Shown here piece after piece: positions 58,132 to 64,000 of a DNA stretch of 64,000 nt. Numbering within the stretch: the stretch's first letter is position 1; each line of letters starts with the position of its first letter. The DNA is taken from contig NW_019775382.1 in the NCBI RefSeq assembly GCF_001039355.2, positions 153,814-217,813 on the forward strand, written 5' to 3'. The notes beneath the pieces are model-generated. The model had not been told where the DNA came from. It saw nothing but the letters and a program-made list of their open reading frames with translations, and made no database searches. The translations under genes were made by a program, and so were the position numbers. Origin of the DNA: Lingula anatina. Its lineage: Eukaryota; Brachiopoda; Lingulata; Lingulida; Lingulidae.

Positions 58132-58204
58132 TACCCCCGGCGGGACTCGAACCCGCAATCTTCGGTTTAGGAGACCGACGCCTTATCCATTAGGCCACGG
58201 GGGC
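58132..58204 (-). tRNA. trnR-CCU: tRNA-Arg (anticodon CCT), copy 1
   Basis: The 73-nt minus-strand cloverleaf starts GCCCCCGTGGCC. The anticodon stem-loop is TCGGT-CTCCTAA-ACCGA, giving anticodon CCT, which reads AGG. The T arm is GCGGG-TTCGAGT-CCCGC, and the acceptor closes with GGGGGT plus discriminator A. Box A (TGGCCTAATGG) and box B (GGTTCGAGTCC) are intact. A T8 terminator follows about 10 nt downstream. No intron. Confidence 0.97.
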
Positions 58205-60211
58205 GTTGAAGTTTGTTGACTGCTTTTATAATACTAGTCAGTAAATTCCTACATCAAAATGTTCATTACATTATTACATTAAACTCTCCAATTCCAATGC
58301 TTATTATTATTATCCAAATAAAAAACATCACTTTATTTTTAAGCATTACTCAGTTTATTGGTCTTAACACATTTTTAGGCGGGAAATAGGCTTTCCTGAA
58401 CACTACTGCCACCTGGTGACCATCAGTGCCTGACTAGTTCCTAAGGTTGAGCGCGAAGCAATATTTATGAAAGGCAAAGAAAATGCCGCTGAAGGTTGTG
58501 TATGAAATCCATTATAACAAAGATCGTAGATTAAATATGATATTATATAATCAGGTTTCGGCTCTCGGAAACTTGTACGCGCATTGGCCATTGTTACGTT
58601 TCAGGTTCGACTTTGGATTGTGTGCAGATTATTCCAACATACAGTGTACAGTTCTTTTTGAATCCTTGTTTGTAGCGTTAGTGACCCTGCTGACTACATA
58701 AAAATATCAGTGGAACGATTTTCATAGTTACACCAAAGTTGCGGATCTCCGCGTAGATCTAGGTTAAAATGCTTTTTAAGTATATAAGATTGTGAAATAA
58801 AGGTTGCTTTAATTCCTTCCTAGACTGTAGCATTTTGACCCCTTCTTGACTTCAGCCTGGCTCGGTAGGCATTGACGAAATTCAGTACTTCCTAGATCCT
58901 ATTATTAAATAAATATATATTCGTAGACCCCTCCTCCCCTTTTAAAGCTGCTGGACACTACTGGCATGACTGGTCATTTTACCGGTAATGTGCTGCGTTT
59001 TAAGACGAGACTCCACAAACTCTTACTCATGTTAATGTCGTTAATATTTGATGCAATTAAATTTATTTGTTTAAAAAATTGCATTGTACACAATCACGTT
59101 TTGCTTTTTGTCACCAACTAAAAAGCGTACAACAATAGTGCATTATAAGAACAAATAAACTTTTCCCCTGTCACTGGGTTACAGGGTATACAGGACTAGC
59201 TGCCAAAATATTATCACAATTTACTTCATTATCAAGCATGTCTGAGTAAATCTAGAGACTGAGTCTAAGTGAAGTCAGAGCATTATTTGAACTTAAGTCT
59301 GTTGAATACGTGACTACGTGTTCTACTGCAGATCCAAGTACAATCCTAGAGTACTTCACATAATAAACTGTAGACAAACAAGTAACTGGTATTCACTTCC
59401 AGTTCTACACACAATAAACTAGACACATGAGGCTAAAACTAAAAAACATACATACAGTACTTCTGAAAGTAAATTGAAGTATAAATACATTACCAGTATG
59501 TAGATTTTTTTTGTCTAGAGTACCATTCATTAATACTGATACTGAAATCCTACAAAAAATCACGATCACAATATGAACATGCTGCGCTGTATTTGTAAAT
59601 ACATTGTATATGCATGTAGGTGTACAGTGAATATCTGCACTTATAAATTGTACTCTTTGTACATAGTTCAAATGTTTATCCACACAATGATGCAAGTTCC
59701 AAATGTGTTTCATTATTTGGTTTACATTTCATTAATTGCACTTCACCCATGATGAGATTTTTTTCAAAAAAATTGAACTTAAAATATCATATCTGATAAT
59801 ATTAAGTAATAATAAATACCAGTACTTGATTATCATACCAACTAAAATCAGGAAGTAAAAACTGTGACAGTAATATAGACCACATACCAACCTATATCTC
59901 AAGCAAGAACACACACGCCCCCCTCCCCCTTTTACATGATATATGCCAACAAAGTAAATAATGATAACTCCAGAAAGCTTTCAGCATAAGAAGCAGAGCC
60001 AATTTCATGATGAACACTAGTTTTCCATTATTTATTAGTTTGCCATTTTTAACTTATTTTAACATACCAAGCAATGAATGTTTTACTTCAGTAAGTATTG
60101 ATAACAGTGACATAATCAGCAAACCCACCCATTATGTATGTGACCTATTATGCTCTAATTAAAAAGTTTTCTAGAGATTTCATCTGCAATGTTAAATGTT
60201 CTTTATGAAGT

Positions 60212-60321
60212 TCACCACTTTTTGATTTTGATAATGATGGCTGCTATGGCGCAGAGTCCCCATCCCCAGCCTATAGCCACCAGAAACCCACGCCATACCT
60301 CCATGTAGGTGATATCCCAGC
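60212..60321 (-). CDS. Possible last exon of a small single-pass membrane protein
   Basis: After a TTTCAG acceptor (60322) the minus strand reads, in the phase starting with the last two bases of a codon, WDITYMEVWRGFLVAIGWGW then GLCAIAAIIIKIKKW and a stop at 60212-60214. GFLVAIGWGWGLCAIAAIII is a convincing transmembrane helix, and the short basic tail KIKKW would be cytosolic. No upstream exon was found within the next 3.7 kb, and I do not recognise the family. It lies just outside the duplicated segment. It could be a chance frame. Confidence 0.35.
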
Positions 60322-60996
60322 CTGAAATTGCCAACGGGGAATTTTTTAAAACACATTTATTAGTTTATGAGAATTATAAATAGTATACATACTATATGTG
60401 GAGATGGCAAATTTCTTTAAGCATTATATGCTCATCTTATGATAAATTTAAAATAAAACCAATTAACTAATAAATGTATATTCATTATAGAGAAAAAAAA
60501 AAGAAAAAAGTCATATTATGATAAATACTGAAATGATAATTTTAAAAATAAGTTGATAACAGGGGGGTTGGAGTACCTGGCACATCTAAGGGTGGCTGTG
60601 AGTGGGCGAGAATCAACCTGAGGGCAGTGGAGTGGCTAGTTCAGAAATGCACATTTTATAGTAGGAAATTTGCCACTAAATACATACAGAAGGAATGAAT
60701 GGGGGCTAAATTTAGATGAAAACCTGAAGGAGGAAAGCACTGAGTTACTGAAAAATACCAGAATGAATGAAGGAATGTGGGGGTGGGGAGTCTTACTGCT
60801 GTGTCTCAAGTTATAAAATTATTGGTTCATATGTTTTTGAGAAATGATTAAATAAGAGCAGCCCATGTAACTCTCTTAGAAAGTTCTCTTTATGAATGGT
60901 ATTTTTTTCCTTCACATGGTGTAAATGTTTCCATTATTCTTTATACAAATATGTAATGCAGCACGGTAATACAGAAAGGCAGTTTTAAAAGCTACN
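60322..60996. other. Intergenic region between the copies of duplication D
   Basis: AT-rich, no gene seen, except that it may be intron of the candidate exon at 60212-60321. It ends in an N at 60996, which marks the start of duplication copy 2 in a C-rich tract. Confidence 0.5.
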
Positions 60997-61725
60997 CCCC
61001 CCTCTCCCCCCTCCCCCTCCCCATGCCCTGTACAGGTAAACTTCATCAACATCCTGTTTGTTAAGGCTCGACTGCTCTCTCCGCTCATATATGGATTCCT
61101 TTACACCCCTTCTGAACCAATCTTTCTTGTCATTTAGCTTCCTTTATACCGGGGCATCGCACTACACATGCTCAGCGCGGTTTACAATTTGTCGCGTGGT
61201 CATTTTTCTTTTTTTTTTTTTTTTTTTTTGTTCTGATAGAGCCAGGGAGTTGACACTCTCACCTCGCTGAGGAGGATACAGCCCAGTATGCAATATTTAG
61301 CGAGGTACTGAAAGCTAGCAAACGAACAACACCTTTCACTGTTAAGCTACCAGGCTTCTCGTGAAAACTTTACCCCTGCTTCAATCTCTGATTGCTGAGT
61401 GTCGGCTTCGCATCCTGGATCCGTCCTTGCTACTGGAATAAAATCATAACACTAACACCAAGTTGATCCAAGCTGGATTTTATTTTTTTTATTTTTATTT
61501 TTTTTATTTTTATTATTTTTTTTTTTTTTTGCTTTTCGGTGGTTTCTTTACACTTTCAATCTACGACAAAGTAGCGCTTCTCACTATCCTATTTGTTTAC
61601 CCAGTTATAATTTTTATTACCAATGTCCAACTCAATCGATTTTTTTTTTTCTTTGACGGCAAATTGCAAGTTAAATAGAGAACACTTAATTTGACGTTGG
61701 GGCAAGGAAAAAAAGAGAATTCACC

Positions 61726-61798
61726 TACCCCCGGCGGGACTCGAACCCGCAATCTTCGGTTTAGGAGACCGACGCCTTATCCATTAGGCCACGGGGGC
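61726..61798 (-). tRNA. trnR-CCU: tRNA-Arg (anticodon CCT), copy 2
   Basis: All 73 bases are identical to the copy at 58132-58204, with a T-run terminator just downstream on the minus strand. The flanks have diverged by indels and substitutions while the tRNA has not, so it is probably under selection. Confidence 0.97.
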
Positions 61799-62751
61799 GT
61801 TGAAATTTGAAAGTTGCTTTTATAATACTAGGCAGTAAATACTTACATCAAAATGTTTACTTCATTATAACATTAAAATCTCCAATTCCAATACTCACTA
61901 TTATTGTCCAAATAAAAAAACATCACTCAGTGTGTTGGTCTTAACACATTTTTAGGCGGGAAATAGGCTTTCCTGAACACTACTGCCACCTGGTGACCAT
62001 CAGTGCCTGACTAGTTCCTAAGGTTGAGCGCGAAACATTATATATGAAAGGCAAAGAAAATGCCGCTGAAGGTTGTGTATGAAATCCCTTATAACAAAGA
62101 TCGTAGATTAAATCTGATATTATTTAATCAGGTTTCGGCTCTCGGAAACTTTTACGCGCATTAATTGGCCATTGTTACGTTTTAGGTTCGACTTTGGATT
62201 GTGTGCAGATTATATACAGTACATGTTACTGTTAGTCGTTTTGAACCATTGTTTGTAGCGTTAGTGACCCTGCTGACTACATAAAAATATCAGTGGAACG
62301 ATTTTCATAGTTACACCAAAGTTGCGGATCTCCGCGTAGATCTAGGTTAAAATGCTTTTTAAGTATATAAGATTGTAAAATAAAGGTTGCCTTAATTCCT
62401 TCCTAGACTACTAGTAGCATTTTGACCCCTTCTTGACTTCAGCCTGGCTCGGTAGGCATTGACGAACTTCAGTACTTCCTAGATCCTATTATTAAATAAA
62501 TATATATTCGTAGACTCCTCCTCCCCTTTTAAAGCTGCTGGACACGACTGGTCATTTTACCGGTAATGTGCTGCGTTTTAGGACGAGACTCCACAAACTC
62601 TTACTCATGTTAATGTCGTTAATATTTGATACAATTAAATTTATTTGTTTAAAAAAATTGCATTGTACACAATCACGTTTTGCTTTTTGTCACCAACTAA
62701 AAAGCTTACAACAATACTGCATTATAAGAACAAATAAACTTTCCCCCTTTC

Positions 62752-62910
62752 CCCCGGGCGTCTCGATAGTCCGAAGGTTCATTGGTCCGAAAAGTGGTAA
62801 CATTTTTATCGATTTTTTAATCAAGGGTTCATTGGTCCGAAGGTTCTATAGTGAACATTCAGACCAATGAACCTTCGGACTATTGAACCTTCGGACAATC
62901 GCTACAGCCC
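62752..62910. mobile_element. About 160-bp palindromic insert built from TCCGAAGGTTCATTGG words
   Basis: Present in duplication copy 2 and absent at the matching site of copy 1 (about 59170), so it is an insertion. The left half has TAGTCCGAAGGTTCATTGG and GGTTCATTGGTCCGAAGG; the right half has the reverse complements (CCAATGAACCTTCGGACTAT, CCTTCGGACAATCG). Non-coding. C tracts flank both ends. Confidence 0.9.
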
Positions 62911-64000
62911 CCCTGTCACTGGGTTATATACAGAGTATACAGGACTAGCTGCCAAAATATTATCACGATTTACTTCATTATCAAGCATGTCTGAGTAAAT
63001 CTAGAGACTGAGTTTAAGTCAAGTCAGACTATATGTATGCTGTCGTGTGCATTATTTTACTTAAGTCTGTTGAAAGGTCTGTGACTTCATGTTCTACTGC
63101 GGATCAGATATAATCCTAGTACTTTACATAATAAACTGTAGACACACAAGGTGGCATGCAGTATTAACTTCCAGTACTACACATAATAAACTGTAGACAC
63201 ACAAGTAACTGGTATCAACTTCCAGTAATACACACAATAAACTAGACACATGAGGCTAGAACTAAAAAACATACATACAGTACTTCTGAAAGTAACCTTA
63301 AGTATAAATACATTACCAGTATGTAGATTTTTTAGTGTAGAGTACCATTCATTAATACTGATAGTGAAATCCTACAAAAAAATCACGATCACAATTAACA
63401 TGCTGCGCTGTATTTGTAAATACATTGTATATGCATGTAGGTGTACAGTGAATGTCTGCACTTATAAATAAGTCTGTATTTGTACTAAACAGCCACACAA
63501 TATTCTCTCCAGCTGGCAAATATGCCCAAATTGTACTCTTTGTACATAGTTCAAATGTTTATCCACACAATGATGCAATTTCCAAATGTGTTTCATTATT
63601 TGGTTTACATTTCATTAATTGCACTTCACCCATGATGAGATTTTTTTCAAAAAAATTTGACTTTAAATATCATATCTGATAATATTAAGTAATAATAAAT
63701 ACCAGTACTTGATTATCATACCAACTAAAATCGGGAAATAAAAACTGTGACATTAATGTGGACCACATACCAACCTATATCTCAAGCAAGAACACACACG
63801 CCCCCATCCCCCTTTTACATGATATATGCCAAAAAAGTAAATAATAACTCCAGAAAGCTTTCAGCATAAGAAGCAGAGTCAATTTCATGATGAACAGTAG
63901 TTTTCCGTTATTTATTAGTTTGCCATTTTTAACTTATCTTAACATACCAAGCAATGAATGTTTTACTTCAGTAAGTATTGATAACAGCAACAAGTTTCGC

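Larger units (their letters stand above)
55335..60106 (+). repeat. Segmental duplication D, copy 1
   Basis: Collinear with 60997-63986. Shared landmarks are CCCATGCCCTGTACAGGT at the left edge, CTCCGCTCATATATGGATT, a long T tract, the tRNA-Arg gene, and CACTTCACCCATGATGAGA near the right edge. Copy 1 alone contains the fold-back insertion between about 55825 and 57900. Apart from that, identity is high. Confidence 0.95.
60997..63986 (+). repeat. Segmental duplication D, copy 2
   Basis: The second copy of 55335-60106. It lacks the 1.9-kb fold-back element and instead has a palindromic insert at 62752-62910. Homology ends at GATAACAG (63980-63987). Confidence 0.95.

Overview
The window is nuclear DNA of a spiralian-type invertebrate animal, most likely a mollusc or brachiopod. 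The basis is short exons in long AT-rich introns with GT..AG borders, Tc1/mariner and inverted-repeat elements, and a gene set of AA15 lytic polysaccharide monooxygenase (LPMO), haemocyanin-fold tyrosinase, fibrinogen-related protein and CARD-NB-ARC-TPR receptor. I cannot name the species. The assembly has one 844-base gap (23714-24557) and single Ns at 29911, 36032, 43580, 46915 and 60996.

Layout. 1-7.9 kb is a repeat-rich duplication zone: Tc1-like remnants, a G/C-tract fold-back element, a three-copy dispersed repeat, and a truncated copy plus two inverted fragments of the gene that lies intact at 8387-10509. That gene (+) encodes a small secreted protein with 12 cysteines that resembles Diedel, a basic cleavage-like site and a C-terminal EF-hand. 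Its third exon runs into a 68-bp tandem array in which every unit repeats the exon end plus its splice donor. Then come, all on the minus strand, an AA15 LPMO (11407-15245), a phytanoyl-CoA dioxygenase family enzyme (16529-19170), a CARD-NB-ARC-TPR protein (19697-23134), a tyrosinase (25348-27193) and a fibrinogen-domain gene (31728-33780) with a one-base frameshift. A 1787-bp block at 28124-31698 is present twice around a single N and looks like an uncollapsed assembly overlap.

33.8-41.6 kb holds no gene I can support, only microsatellites, hairpins and a small MITE. 41643-54058 (+) is a complete 21-exon phospholipase C delta with a U12-type intron and 12-nt and 21-nt microexons. 55.3-64 kb is a direct segmental duplication carrying two identical tRNA-Arg(CCT) genes. 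Each copy has its own inverted-repeat insertion: a roughly 1.9-kb fold-back element in the first and a roughly 160-bp palindrome in the second.

The genes are independent transcription units. Several fit cuticle or shell chemistry (LPMO, tyrosinase) and innate immunity (CARD-NB-ARC-TPR, fibrinogen-related protein, the Diedel-like peptide). The most unusual theme is tandem duplication across exon 3' ends together with their splice donors. It occurs independently in the Diedel-like gene (68 bp), the fibrinogen-related gene (81 bp) and the PLC gene (63 bp, in frame). A duplicated exon start also occurs in PLC.
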